This document shows positions 18,301-26,629 of a stretch of DNA of 64,000 nucleotides, piece by piece. The stretch comes from Candidatus Gastranaerophilales bacterium. GTDB taxonomy: Bacteria > Cyanobacteriota > Vampirovibrionia > Gastranaerophilales > Gastranaerophilaceae. Made by a program: the position numbers and the translations under genes. The notes beneath the pieces were generated by a model that did not search any database, was not told where the DNA came from, and was given only the letters and a program-made list of their open reading frames with translations. Numbering within the stretch: the stretch's first letter is position 1; the number at the start of each line of letters is the position of its first letter. The stretch lies in contig CALVBI010000003.1 in the NCBI GenBank assembly GCA_944325735.1, positions 273,051-337,050 of the forward strand. Direction: 5' to 3'.

Positions 18301-18571
18301 TCTAAACTTGACAGGTGCTGATTATGTAATCCATTACGATCCATGGTGGAACCCTGCAGTAGAAGATCAAGCTACTGACAGAGCTTATCGTATTGGACAA
18401 ACTAAAAAAGTATTTGTATACAGACTTATCACAAAAAATACAGTTGAAGAAAAAATTCAAAAACTTAAAACTGTTAAACGAAACTTAGTAGACAGTGTAA
18501 TTTCTGTTGACAGAAATATTGTAAAATCTCTCACAATGGACGATATCAAAGAAATATTCTCTGTTGATTAA
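15386..18571 (+). CDS. SNF2-family helicase with SWIM zinc finger
   Basis: 1061 aa. The SWIM finger CNCPLKEEWCKHAVAVAL is near residues 70-90. A long central region follows, then a SNF2 ATPase core: Walker A DDMGLGKTLQ, DESQ box (LDESQNIKN), and helicase motif VI QATDRAYRIGQTKKV. This is the usual HepA/SNF2-SWIM arrangement of cyanobacteria and Firmicutes, expected to move along double-stranded DNA and remodel nucleoprotein; its cellular task is not established. Only weak purine-rich sequence precedes ATG 15386. Confidence 0.93.
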   Translation: MSAKQQEFNYKFIKENASAGSWRRGYEYHLKDMVFDSYPEKNFYMAKVKGNFQDHYNTDLIFKKNKVEARCNCPLKEEWCKHAVAVALKAIDEHAYEDWLETKFGMEFDFPDENTALNETPQGNYIFHFNSKRKANFFSVLVRSRETGKVVRQIEPILRALIEAQKQNPDFELNNSQKVEVAIFQQLLTVSRQDKKAGWYDIPITKFGPMFTLLSKADEVLDEKTKERLKFTDEEWKLILNVNTGAQGTILLSLEWKRPDKDDVYPLEEVRYFSRHLKWGRYKNIIFPTNIAMSSIPQNILKSSFTDLKDADGGKFIYEELPKLQEIMDVEIADNISQLMLTERPPLNIVTMGIDYDQSLKASLEFEYDGVVVPYSKTTAEKSPYITIKKPGEDLVYWIKRNLKHEQEAYQMLLACRFVPMQTNNLALEKENAIDFYNYYIKQAGEGWKFVEKDDMNFFKLMDDPFKLCAKIDFSEEAEDSFEIFLYGQAGEEIINFDEVYETIQSGEKYSRIRSLGFVEYPAQDIYSIMRAFNSFDVYRNNENKFIVKTYRAGLINELKNLNVELVLSDEFETFWKQMSNFSTSEDLKLPTGINAEFREYQTKGFGWLWFMYKYGLNGILADDMGLGKTLQALAVVQKAKEEDGPAPTLVICPTTVVFNWESEIQKFAPTLTTLKLAGVDRKQFFKEIPNYDVVITSYALVRRDINKLKEYNFRYVILDESQNIKNAMSQTAQAVKKLQASHKLALSGTPIENKLEELWSVFDFLMPGFLFNMAEFNARYVNPIMERQDKTVEKRLKLQIYPFILRRMKRDVAKDLPDKVENIAYCELTDEQRDFYLQVLDSTKEELFKSIEQNGLEKSRLSIFSALLRLRQICCHPRLYDKENVKNIMKSGKFEKLKAMLEEIIDEGHRILLFSQFVDMLDLIKAWLEREGIPYEYLTGKTKDRQGAVERFNSTPSIPIFLISLKAGGTGLNLTGADYVIHYDPWWNPAVEDQATDRAYRIGQTKKVFVYRLITKNTVEEKIQKLKTVKRNLVDSVISVDRNIVKSLTMDDIKEIFSVD

Positions 18572-18667
18572 TTCAAATAACTATTATATAAAAATATTTA
18601 ATTATTTAATAAATATACTAATTAATTTTTTACCCTAAATTTTAAGATTTACAGATATGGAGGAAAT

Positions 18668-19258
18668 ATGAAAGTAAAAAATTGCAGGTTTATACTCAAT
18701 ACCCTAAGTAAAAGTGCTGAAAATAACAATTTATCAGTAATGCCTAAAATTAGACCAAGATACTCACACAAATTAATTGATGCAGATTTTAATCCTTATA
18801 CAGCAGAAATTAACTTAAACAACATTACCAGTTCAAGAATTTTAAAACCAATTGTTAAAAATTCAATACAACATACAACAAAACATGCAGAACAATTTCA
18901 AATTATTGCAAGATATATAGCAGGTTTTTCTGAAAATATTAATACTGGTATTAACAATTTCCAAAAATTTATGCTAAAAAGTTTCCCACAATATCAATCT
19001 CAAAGATTTAATAAAAAATATTACCAACAAGTTATAAAAAAAGACGGAGTAATAAAACAAGGAGATAATTTGTTTGAAAGAGCTAAAAAATATGTAGATG
19101 CTCTAAAAAAATACCCGACTTACGAACCATTTGAAAATGTAAAAATTTGGGCAGAAGAAGGCTTCGAAGAAATGATAAATAATAGAATAACAAAAAATAA
19201 ACTAAAAAGAACTAATTTATTAGAAGTAGAAGCAAAACAAGCTGCAAAACAAAAATAA
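18668..19258 (+). CDS. Hypothetical protein, 196 aa
   Basis: Basic, Lys/Asn-rich soluble protein with no membrane segment, signal peptide or recognisable motif. GGAGG precedes the ATG by 6 nt. The C-terminal half (about 115-196) is predicted to be helical from its Lys/Glu/Ala pattern. It lies between the helicase and HU with a terminator after it. Function not recognised. Confidence 0.65.
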   Translation: MKVKNCRFILNTLSKSAENNNLSVMPKIRPRYSHKLIDADFNPYTAEINLNNITSSRILKPIVKNSIQHTTKHAEQFQIIARYIAGFSENINTGINNFQKFMLKSFPQYQSQRFNKKYYQQVIKKDGVIKQGDNLFERAKKYVDALKKYPTYEPFENVKIWAEEGFEEMINNRITKNKLKRTNLLEVEAKQAAKQK

Positions 19259-19265
19259 AAAAATA

Positions 19266-19298
19266 AAAAAGGACTTATCAAAAGATAAGTCCTTTTTT
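19266..19298. terminator. Bidirectional intrinsic terminator
   Basis: GGACTTATC-AAAA-GATAAGTCC flanked by A-run and T-run, between the convergent 196-aa gene and HU. Confidence 0.88.
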
Positions 19299-19316
19299 AA
19301 AGCTTAAAAAAATTGC

Positions 19317-19595
19317 TTATTTTTTGTTAACAGCTTCTTTGAATTTTTTACCTGCAGAGAATGCTGGAACTGTTGTTGCAGGGATTTTTAATTCTTTACC
19401 AGTTTGTGGGTTACGGCCAATTCTAGCAGCTCTTTTTCTAGATTCAAATGTACCAAAACCAACTAAAGTAACTTTTTTACCTTTAGCAACTGTTTTTTCA
19501 ATTGTTTCAATTAAAGCGCCTAATACTTCAGCTGCTTCTTTTTGAGTTACGTTAGATTTTTTTGCAATTTCTTGTACTAATTCTTCTTTGTTCAT
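19317..19595 (-). CDS. hup: HU-family nucleoid DNA-binding protein
   Basis: 92 aa, standard HU length: helical N-terminus (MNKEELVQEIAKKSNVTQ), GFGTFE turn, DNA-binding arm with RKAARIGRNPQTGKEL, and a Lys-rich end. It bends DNA and compacts the nucleoid. A good Shine-Dalgarno (AGGAG) precedes it. Its promoter has three phased repeats upstream of the -35. Confidence 0.97.
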   Translation of the reverse strand: MNKEELVQEIAKKSNVTQKEAAEVLGALIETIEKTVAKGKKVTLVGFGTFESRKRAARIGRNPQTGKELKIPATTVPAFSAGKKFKEAVNKK

Positions 19596-19628
19596 TATAA
19601 AACTCCTTCTCTTATTTGTACATTTCCA

Positions 19629-19686
19629 ATTATAGCGAAACCTATTTTAAAAGCAAGTATTTTAACGTTTTTTAACACTTTTTAAC
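19629..19686 (-). promoter_or_regulatory. HU promoter with three 10-bp-phased GTTAAAA repeats
   Basis: On the minus strand: TATAAT (19634-19629), 16 bp, TTGCTT (19656-19651), and immediately upstream GTTAAAA at 19666, 19676 and 19686, exactly one helical turn apart. It looks like an activator or UP-type site. Confidence 0.6.
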
Positions 19687-19835
19687 CTAAAAAACATATA
19701 AATAGAGGAAATAAATAGAATCAAATTCAAATTGTATTACAAAAAGTAATGAAAACAAGTAATTTTGAGTAATAAAAATAAGTTTTTGATATAATATTAG
19801 AGGAATTAAATAAGGGAGTGTAAAAGAATTTTAAG

Positions 19836-21302
19836 ATGAAAGAAAGAATTTTATTATTCACAATTGTCTTTGGGCTCGGAGTGTTCATTTATATATTCCA
19901 AAGTTATTTTAATACTGTATGGGGACTTGCTCTTTTATGTACATTTATGTTTATTTATGCACTATTTATGAATCTTTCATACAAATTAAAAAAACGTAAA
20001 TTACAAAAATACCCACAAATAATAAATGAAAATTATAAACCATTTGTAACGGTAATGGTCCCTGCACATAATGAAGAAACTGTTATTACAAATACAGTTG
20101 AAAACATTTTACAGATGAATTATGAGAACTTTGATGTAATCGTAATTGATGACAGAAGTACCGATAATACTGCGTCTGTAATTAAAAACTTAGAGCAAAA
20201 GTATGAAAAAGTAACAGCATTAATAAGATCTACAGATGCATTCCCTGGCAAATCTGCAGTTTTAAATGATGCATTTAAAATAGCAAAAGGAGAAGCTATT
20301 TTAGTATTTGATGCAGATGCTACAGTAGAACCTGACTTTTTATCAAAACTTATACCATATCTTGAGCCAAAAGATGTAGGAGCCGTACAAGCTAGAAAAG
20401 TTATAAGAAATAAAAATCAAAATCTTTTAACAAGATGTCAAAACAATGAATATACAATGGATACACATTTCCAAGTCGGCAGAGATTCTGTTAAAGGAGC
20501 GGTAGAACTTCGCGGAAACGGAGAATTAATAAAAAGAGAAGCTCTTGAAGACATAAACGGCTGGAACAATTATACTATTGTTGATGATTTAGATATGTCT
20601 ACAAGATTACATATCAAAGGCTGGGACGTAAGATTTTGTCCAGATGCAATTGTATATGAAGAAGGAATTGCATACATAAGACCTTTATACAGACAAAGAA
20701 GAAGATGGCTTGAAGGAACTATTAGAAGATATTTAGAATACGCAGGAGATGTTTTATTCTCTAAAAAAATGTCACTGCGTGCTAGCCTTGATATGACAGC
20801 TTATATTTCTCAATTCATTATGCCAGGTTGGTTTTTAATGGAAATTCTGATTAGAGGATTTAAAGTTCTTGCAAAACAAGCGCCACCGCACATGCTTTAT
20901 TCTTCTATTTTTATAGGATGTGTAATTGGCTTTGGATTTTTCTTCGGTGCAAGATATGCATTGAGAAGATATGATTACATGCCTCGTTTAGATGCGACAT
21001 TTGAAGCGTTAGAAACTTCCATATACCTATTTATTATTTGGTTCCCGCTTGTATTATATATCTGTTTCAAAATTTTATTTATGAAAAAAGATATGAATTG
21101 GGGGAAAACTGCTCACGGACTTGTTATGGAAGAAGAAGCAAGTATTAAAGCTTTTATAAAAAAAGAATTAGAAAAAACTAAAAATTATACTAAAGAATAC
21201 ACAGAAAAATTAAAACAAATACTAGCTGAAAAAACAGAATCTTTAAATATAGAAAATTTAACTAATCCAAATAAAGATTCTGACAAATCACTAAAAGACT
21301 AA
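19836..21302 (+). CDS. Family 2 processive glycosyltransferase, membrane-bound
   Basis: 488 aa. Two N-terminal helices (about 5-46) are followed by a GT-A catalytic domain with DDRSTDNT, FDADATVEPD (DxD), a TIVDDLDMS acceptor-site block and QRRRWLEGT (QxxRW). At least three C-terminal helices and a cytoplasmic, Lys/Glu-rich coiled tail follow. This layout matches poly-beta-1,6-GlcNAc (PgaC/IcaA) and related synthases, so an exported polysaccharide is likely, but no partner genes are nearby and the sugar cannot be named. It sits 14 bp upstream of apt on the same strand. Confidence 0.87.
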   Translation: MKERILLFTIVFGLGVFIYIFQSYFNTVWGLALLCTFMFIYALFMNLSYKLKKRKLQKYPQIINENYKPFVTVMVPAHNEETVITNTVENILQMNYENFDVIVIDDRSTDNTASVIKNLEQKYEKVTALIRSTDAFPGKSAVLNDAFKIAKGEAILVFDADATVEPDFLSKLIPYLEPKDVGAVQARKVIRNKNQNLLTRCQNNEYTMDTHFQVGRDSVKGAVELRGNGELIKREALEDINGWNNYTIVDDLDMSTRLHIKGWDVRFCPDAIVYEEGIAYIRPLYRQRRRWLEGTIRRYLEYAGDVLFSKKMSLRASLDMTAYISQFIMPGWFLMEILIRGFKVLAKQAPPHMLYSSIFIGCVIGFGFFFGARYALRRYDYMPRLDATFEALETSIYLFIIWFPLVLYICFKILFMKKDMNWGKTAHGLVMEEEASIKAFIKKELEKTKNYTKEYTEKLKQILAEKTESLNIENLTNPNKDSDKSLKD

Positions 21303-21316
21303 AAAGGAGAAAATAA

Positions 21317-21850
21317 ATGACAACAGAAACTATTATTGATGTAAAAAATAAAATCAGAGCAGTAAATGATTTCCCAAAACCTGGTATTATTTTTAGAGAT
21401 ATTACAACTGCACTAAAAGAAGCTGATACTCTAAAATTAATGATTGATTACCTTTGCGAACAATTTAAAGATGTAAAAATTGATTACATCGCAGGGATTG
21501 AAAGCCGTGGATTTATCTTTGGAATGCCTATGGCATATAAATTAGATGCTGGCTTTGTACCTATCAGAAAGCCAAATAAACTACCTGCAGCAACATATTC
21601 TCAAGAGTATGAATTAGAATACGGTACTGACAAAATTGAAGTACACCAAGACGCATTCCCTCAAGGAGCTAATGTATTAATCGTTGACGACTTACTAGCA
21701 ACAGGCGGAACTGCAGAAGCAGCGTGCAAATTAGTTAAAAAGACAGGTGCAAATTTAGTAGGTATAGCATTTTTAATTGAACTTGAAGACTTAAACGGCA
21801 GAGAAAAACTTAAAGATGCAGGCAAAGTTGTTTCTATGTTAAAATACTAA
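21317..21850 (+). CDS. apt: Adenine phosphoribosyltransferase
   Basis: Salvages adenine to AMP with PRPP. 177 aa, normal length; the PRPP-binding loop VLIVDDLLATGGTAEAA and the KPGIIFRDIT N-terminal segment are intact. Good Shine-Dalgarno (AAGGAGA) 7 nt before the ATG. Confidence 0.96.
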   Translation: MTTETIIDVKNKIRAVNDFPKPGIIFRDITTALKEADTLKLMIDYLCEQFKDVKIDYIAGIESRGFIFGMPMAYKLDAGFVPIRKPNKLPAATYSQEYELEYGTDKIEVHQDAFPQGANVLIVDDLLATGGTAEAACKLVKKTGANLVGIAFLIELEDLNGREKLKDAGKVVSMLKY

Positions 21851-21873
21851 ATAAAAATTCTAACAAATTTTAT

Positions 21874-21904
21874 AAAAAAAGAGCCTTCAAAGGCTCTTTT
21901 TTTT
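21874..21904. terminator. Bidirectional intrinsic terminator
   Basis: GAGCCT-TCAA-AGGCTC with A- and T-runs, between apt and the convergent LOG gene. Confidence 0.88.
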
Positions 21905-21915
21905 ATTTATAAAAC

Positions 21916-22509
21916 TTATCTTGTATAAATATCAGTTTTTGATATTGCTAAATTTTCGGGTTGATAATTTTTTATATATTCAATAGCTTCTCTCGGAGTA
22001 TTTGCAATAAAATATAATTTTTTAGCAGTATCACGTGCAAATTTTTGACTTATAATTTCGTCAAAAAACTCTATCAATTTATCATAAAAACCATTTGTAT
22101 TTAAAATAACAATAGGTTTATTATTGTATCCTAGTTGTTTTTGAACAATCATTTCAGATAATTCTTCTAAAGTTCCAAACCCTCCAGCCAAGGCTACAAC
22201 AGCATCAGATAGTTCATCCATCTTAGCTTTTCTGCTTCTCATACAAGGAGTTATAAAAAGTTCAACACATTCATCTGTATAAACTCCCATATTATGCAAT
22301 CTCTCAGGCATAACCCCAATTAATTGAGCACCATTTTGTTTAACTTTTTCGGCACAAGCCCACATCAAGCCTAATGAACTTCCGCCATATACCATATCAT
22401 AGCCAGACTTTCCGAGTAATTCTCCAAATTCTGCGGCTGCTTCATAATATAATTTTTCTAAATAGTTACAAGATGATGCAAACACACATACTCGTTTTAT
22501 ATCAGTCAT
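21916..22509 (-). CDS. LOG family nucleoside 5'-monophosphate phosphoribohydrolase
   Basis: About 197 aa, TIGR00730/LOG type. The first active-site motif is MRSRKAKM, the second AGGFGTLEEL, where the usual PGG is AGG. The family cleaves the base from nucleoside monophosphates (cytokinin activation in plants, housekeeping or unknown in bacteria). ATG 22509 has GGAGG 5 nt upstream and overlaps the previous gene's end by 8 nt; a GTG start at 22521 is less likely. It is last in the rny-ymdB-PHP operon. Confidence 0.9.
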   Translation of the reverse strand: MTDIKRVCVFASSCNYLEKLYYEAAAEFGELLGKSGYDMVYGGSSLGLMWACAEKVKQNGAQLIGVMPERLHNMGVYTDECVELFITPCMRSRKAKMDELSDAVVALAGGFGTLEELSEMIVQKQLGYNNKPIVILNTNGFYDKLIEFFDEIISQKFARDTAKKLYFIANTPREAIEYIKNYQPENLAISKTDIYTR

Positions 22510-23143
22510 CAAATCCTCCACCTATTTTATAATAATAAGAGCAATTTATGCCTGTGCCAGCTTCTGAACAATCCTTCTTTAATTCATCCATACTCTTATC
22601 AAATCCAAAAGGCTCAATTTTCCCGCCATCATAGATATTCACACCATAAATATCTTTGCCCCATCTATTCGGAGGCAACAAACCATTTATATCAAACATC
22701 ATCAAGAAAAAAACATCATCAGCCTTATCTGACTTGATATCTTTTATTCCAACTATTGTATTATTTTCAGCGAAATAAAAGTCATCAAAGAAATATCTTT
22801 GACCTTTATAAATCCGATTACCATTGATATAACGTGGTCTATAATGTCTAATTGGATAATTAGCAGTATTTATTCTCAAATATGGCTTTACGATTGTAAG
22901 TAAAAGTTTTTCTCTTTCATCTGGAGTATCAGCCTTATTAAAACTTTTTATCATGTCATCTGAAATATGAGCATTCATTACTGAAAACATATACTCCACA
23001 CGATTAAATGTTTCATTCCATTTAGATATGAAATTGGCTTGGCGAGTATTTTCAATAGAAAATGGCATTATCAAAAGAATTACGCCAAGCATTACAAATA
23101 ATGCAATTGAATATTCTAATTTCCAATAATGTTTCTTTACCAT
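22502..23143 (-). CDS. Pilin-like secreted/anchored protein lacking a prepilin site
   Basis: 213 aa. One N-terminal helix (about residues 10-28) is followed by an extracytoplasmic domain. The C-terminal part has the pilin-type block FDINGLLPPNRWGKDIYGV and two Cys near the end, as in the other pilin-like proteins here. The N-terminus MVKKHYWKLEYSIALF has no G-F-T-L-A-E cleavage site, so it is probably a membrane-anchored relative rather than an assembled pilin. It overlaps the LOG gene by 8 nt and follows the PHP gene by 18 bp, an unexpected place in an RNA-turnover operon. Confidence 0.65.
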   Translation of the reverse strand: MVKKHYWKLEYSIALFVMLGVILLIMPFSIENTRQANFISKWNETFNRVEYMFSVMNAHISDDMIKSFNKADTPDEREKLLLTIVKPYLRINTANYPIRHYRPRYINGNRIYKGQRYFFDDFYFAENNTIVGIKDIKSDKADDVFFLMMFDINGLLPPNRWGKDIYGVNIYDGGKIEPFGFDKSMDELKKDCSEAGTGINCSYYYKIGGGFDD

Positions 23144-23161
23144 AATAAAGATACCTATTTT

Positions 23162-24016
23162 TTAAGCCATATCTATTCTTTTCTTTTCCTCAATGAGTTT
23201 TTCATAAATCCATTCAGGAACAAAGTTTTTACCTAAAATAATTTGACCGTTCATGATATTTGGTGCGTGGAAATCAGATCCTCCAGTAACGATCAAACCT
23301 AATTCCTCAGCCATTGATGAAAAATATTCAACACATGCAGGAGAATGCTTTCTATGATAAGCCTCAATCCCTCTAAGTCCATATTGCATTAATTCTTTAA
23401 TTAAATCTTCTGCAATATCTAAATCATGAGGATGCGCAATTACGGGAATACCACCTGCGTCATAGATAATCTCAACTGCATCTTGAGGTGATACAGTCTT
23501 CCTTTGAACATATACAGGAGAATCATCATGAATATATTTTGCATAAGCCTCAATTACGCTATTAGTACCTCCAGCATTAGTAATAGCTTTCGCAATATGA
23601 GGTCGACCAATACTACCACCTTCTGCAACTTGTTTTTTTATGTCATCAAATTTTATTCTGATACCTTCTTTTTTAGCCAAAAGATTAATAATTTCTTTTG
23701 TCTGCTTTACACGTGCTTGTTGCTGCATTTTCAATAAATTTTGAAAATCACTGTTATTCACATCCATAAAATATCCTAAAATATGGACTTCATAATTTTT
23801 GTACAAAGTATTTACTTCAATACCTTGAATGATTTCTAATTTATCTTCTTTATTAGTTTTTTTCAAATAGTCTTTTGCGACTTGATACGAAAGAATATTA
23901 TCGTGATCAGTCAAAGCAATTACTTGGAGCCCAACATCAATGGCAGTGTCCACAATCTTTTCGGGAGAAAAGACACCATCTGAATAAAGGGTGTGAATGT
24001 GTAAATCACTTTTCAT
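23162..24016 (-). CDS. PHP-domain phosphoesterase
   Basis: 284 aa with the metal-binding motifs of the PHP fold: SDLHIHTLYSDG, LTDHDN, GIEVNT, VIAHPHD and TGGSDFHAP. The closest characterised members (YciV/TrpH type) hydrolyse 3',5'-nucleoside bisphosphates or trim short RNAs from the 5' end. Its start overlaps the end of ymdB by 11 nt, consistent with joint production with RNase Y and YmdB and a role in RNA or nucleotide turnover. Confidence 0.92.
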   Translation of the reverse strand: MKSDLHIHTLYSDGVFSPEKIVDTAIDVGLQVIALTDHDNILSYQVAKDYLKKTNKEDKLEIIQGIEVNTLYKNYEVHILGYFMDVNNSDFQNLLKMQQQARVKQTKEIINLLAKKEGIRIKFDDIKKQVAEGGSIGRPHIAKAITNAGGTNSVIEAYAKYIHDDSPVYVQRKTVSPQDAVEIIYDAGGIPVIAHPHDLDIAEDLIKELMQYGLRGIEAYHRKHSPACVEYFSSMAEELGLIVTGGSDFHAPNIMNGQIILGKNFVPEWIYEKLIEEKKRIDMA

Positions 24017-24839
24017 TTTCCTCTTCCTTTTTACTCTTATCTACATAACAAAAAACTCTTTTTATAGCTACAGTATGCCCGCTTGTTTGATCTATTTCAA
24101 CTTCAACAGCATTTATTTGGACGACATTACCGTCAGCTACATCATATCTTTCAGGAATAACCGTTGTAAAACGGTTTAAGGAAGTACGATAATCCATACC
24201 AATTACACTATCTACGGTTCCACAAAAACCAGCATCAGTGATGTATCCCATATTATTGACAACCTGCTCATCAGCTGTCTGAACATGAGTATGAGTTCCG
24301 AAAAATGCACTTACTCCCAAATCTGCACAAAACCTGCCGAAACAAATTTTTTCAGCAGTAGCTTCTGCATGAAAATCAACAATAATAATCGGAGTAATTT
24401 CTTTTAATTTAATGATTTCATTTTTCACAACTGACCATTGAGATTCAATAGGAGCCATAAATACTCGACCTAAAACATTTATTACTCCAACTTTTATACC
24501 ATTAGGAAGTTCAAAAATACGACTTCCAAATCCCGGAGTATTTTCCGGATAATTAAAAGGTCTGACTAACTTATCAGCCTTATCGATGTAGTTAAAAATT
24601 TCTTTTTTATCCCAAATATGATTACCAGAAGTCATACAATTAAGACCATATTCGGATAATTCATTATAATTCTTTTCTGTTAGACCAAATCCATGAGATG
24701 CATTTTCTACATTAGCGATGATAAAATCATAATCTTGTTTATTTTTTTCCAAAAAGTCTTTTATGGCGTACCTACCCGGTCTGCCTACCAAATCTCCAAA
24801 AAATAAAATTTTTAATATATTATCATCACTCTTCAACAT
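24006..24839 (-). CDS. ymdB: YmdB-type metallophosphoesterase (TIGR00282)
   Basis: 277 aa with ILFFGDLVGRPGR, the first metal site, then NVENASHGFG, SGNHIWDKK, DFHAEATAEK and GTHTHVQTAD. Bacillus YmdB is a 2',3'-cyclic-nucleotide phosphodiesterase that affects biofilm gene expression and works next to RNase Y. Here it also follows rny, with an 84-bp gap holding a stem-loop. All predicted metal ligands are present. Confidence 0.95.
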   Translation of the reverse strand: MLKSDDNILKILFFGDLVGRPGRYAIKDFLEKNKQDYDFIIANVENASHGFGLTEKNYNELSEYGLNCMTSGNHIWDKKEIFNYIDKADKLVRPFNYPENTPGFGSRIFELPNGIKVGVINVLGRVFMAPIESQWSVVKNEIIKLKEITPIIIVDFHAEATAEKICFGRFCADLGVSAFFGTHTHVQTADEQVVNNMGYITDAGFCGTVDSVIGMDYRTSLNRFTTVIPERYDVADGNVVQINAVEVEIDQTSGHTVAIKRVFCYVDKSKKEEENEK

Positions 24840-24867
24840 AATTTTATTTATCCTAAAGTTTTGAGAT

Positions 24868-24905
24868 CAGGAAGTTTAGCTATTTTTGAAAAAGCTACCT
24901 TCCTG
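24868..24905 (-). promoter_or_regulatory. Intercistronic hairpin between rny and ymdB
   Basis: CAGGAAG/CTTCCTG plus TAGCT/AGCTA form a long, once-bulged stem with an 11-nt loop and no T-run after it. A likely processing or stability element of the operon mRNA. Confidence 0.5.
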
Positions 24906-24923
24906 AAATCTTAACTTTTTATT

Positions 24924-26444
24924 TTATTTTGCTATTTCAGTTGTTCTGAATTCTCTTACCACAGTTACTCTGATTTGTCCCGGATAATCAAGTTCATCTT
25001 CAATTCGTTTTGCAACATCTCTTGCTAGTTTTTGAGATGCTAAATCGTCAAATTTTTCAGATTCAACAATAATTCGAACTTCACGCCCAGCTTGTACAGC
25101 AAATGATTGTTTAATACCGTCAAAGCTGTTTACAATTTCTTCAATTTTTTGTAAACGTTTGATATAAATTTCCAAAGTATCACGTCTTGCTCCAGGTCTG
25201 CCTGCAGAAATAGCATCTGCAACTTTTACAAGAACTGCTTCAATTGTATTTGCAACAACATCATCATGGTGAGCTTCTATAGCATGAATAACTTCAGGTC
25301 TTTCTCCAAATCTTGCTGCTAATTCTACACCTAATTGAATATGAGTACCTTCTTGTGTCTGATCAACAGCTTTTCCAATATCGTGTAAAAGACCTGCACG
25401 TTTTGCGATTTTTTCGTTAGCTCCTATTTCAGCAGCCAACATGCCTGCGATATGACCTACTTCTAATGAGTGTTTCAAAACATTTTGACCATAACTTGTT
25501 CTATAGTATAAACGACCTAGAGTTTTGATGAGCTCTTTATTTAGGCCCATAACACCCATTTCTAAAGCAGCATTTTCACCTTCTGACCAAATTTTCTTAT
25601 CAATTTCTTCTTGAGCTTTTTCAACCATTTCTTCAATTCTTACTGGGTGAATACGGCCATCTACAATCAATTTTTCTAAAGCTAATTTTGCTATTTCACG
25701 TCTTACTGGATCAAAACTTGATAATACAACAGCTTCTGGAGTATCATCAATAATTAAATCAACACCTGTTAATGTTTCTAATGCTCTAATGTTGCGTCCT
25801 TCACGACCAATTATGCGACCTTTCATCTCATCGTTTGGCAATGCAACAACTGATACTGTTGTTTCTACAACTTGTTCAATCATACATCTTTGCATTGTAG
25901 TTGATAGAATTTCTTTTGACTTTTCTAATGAAATTTCTTTTATTTTAGCTTCATTTTCACGAATTAACTGCATCTGTTCTTGAGCCAAATCATGTTTTAG
26001 TTGGTCTAAAAGCATATTTTTAGCTTCTTCTGCAGACATGCCAGAAATTCTTTCTAACTCTGTTGTTTGTTTTTGAACGATTTCTGCTAAATAATCTTCT
26101 TTTTCTAATAATTCATCTAATTTTCTTTGAGCTTGCAAATCTTTTTCAGTATATTCTTGAATTTTATCCTCAAGCATATCTTCTCGTTTTGCTAATTTTT
26201 GTTCTTGTCTTGCAAGTTCTTGTCTTCTTTCTCGTTCTTCTTCGTTTAATTTTTCTCTGTCATCTTGCAATTCTTCAATTGCTTTGATTTTTGCCTCTTT
26301 TAAAAGAAGTTTTTCCTTCTCTTCTAATGCTTTTCTATCTTTTTCAACGGATAAAAGCACTGATTTTGTCTTACTCTGTTGGACAAAAAGCACAGCGATT
26401 AAGGCTATTACTGCAATAACCGCTAGAATTAATAAAAATTCCAT
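24924..26444 (-). CDS. rny: Ribonuclease Y
   Basis: Membrane-anchored endoribonuclease that starts mRNA decay. 506 aa in the standard order: N-terminal membrane helix (about 3-22), long charged coiled coil (about 30-190), KH domain ([20 protein letters not shown]), and HD domain with [10 protein letters not shown] and EAHHDD. All catalytic residues are intact. It leads an operon with ymdB, the PHP gene, the pilin-like gene and LOG. Confidence 0.97.
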   Translation of the reverse strand: MEFLLILAVIAVIALIAVLFVQQSKTKSVLLSVEKDRKALEEKEKLLLKEAKIKAIEELQDDREKLNEEERERRQELARQEQKLAKREDMLEDKIQEYTEKDLQAQRKLDELLEKEDYLAEIVQKQTTELERISGMSAEEAKNMLLDQLKHDLAQEQMQLIRENEAKIKEISLEKSKEILSTTMQRCMIEQVVETTVSVVALPNDEMKGRIIGREGRNIRALETLTGVDLIIDDTPEAVVLSSFDPVRREIAKLALEKLIVDGRIHPVRIEEMVEKAQEEIDKKIWSEGENAALEMGVMGLNKELIKTLGRLYYRTSYGQNVLKHSLEVGHIAGMLAAEIGANEKIAKRAGLLHDIGKAVDQTQEGTHIQLGVELAARFGERPEVIHAIEAHHDDVVANTIEAVLVKVADAISAGRPGARRDTLEIYIKRLQKIEEIVNSFDGIKQSFAVQAGREVRIIVESEKFDDLASQKLARDVAKRIEDELDYPGQIRVTVVREFRTTEIAK

Positions 26445-26629
26445 TAAGTTTTATACCTTATCCTTTTCTATTTTTTATATAATACATGCAATTCCCGATA
26501 CATATATCCTATCGGGTTGAAACCATTTATTTAATTAATGTTACGTCATTGCATATATTTCAAAAAAATATTTACTACTACATCTGTTACTATATTAACA
26601 TGAGATTAATATTTTGTATAGTAGCAAAT

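Noticed and set aside
24868..24905. Intrinsic terminator between rny and ymdB
   Set aside because: The stem has no following T-run on the minus strand, and the downstream genes are tightly coupled; treated as an intercistronic hairpin.
26489..26520. CCCGATA/TATCGGG hairpin upstream of rny
   Set aside because: Short stem with an 11-nt loop and no T-run; could be a 5' UTR element but there is not enough to call it.
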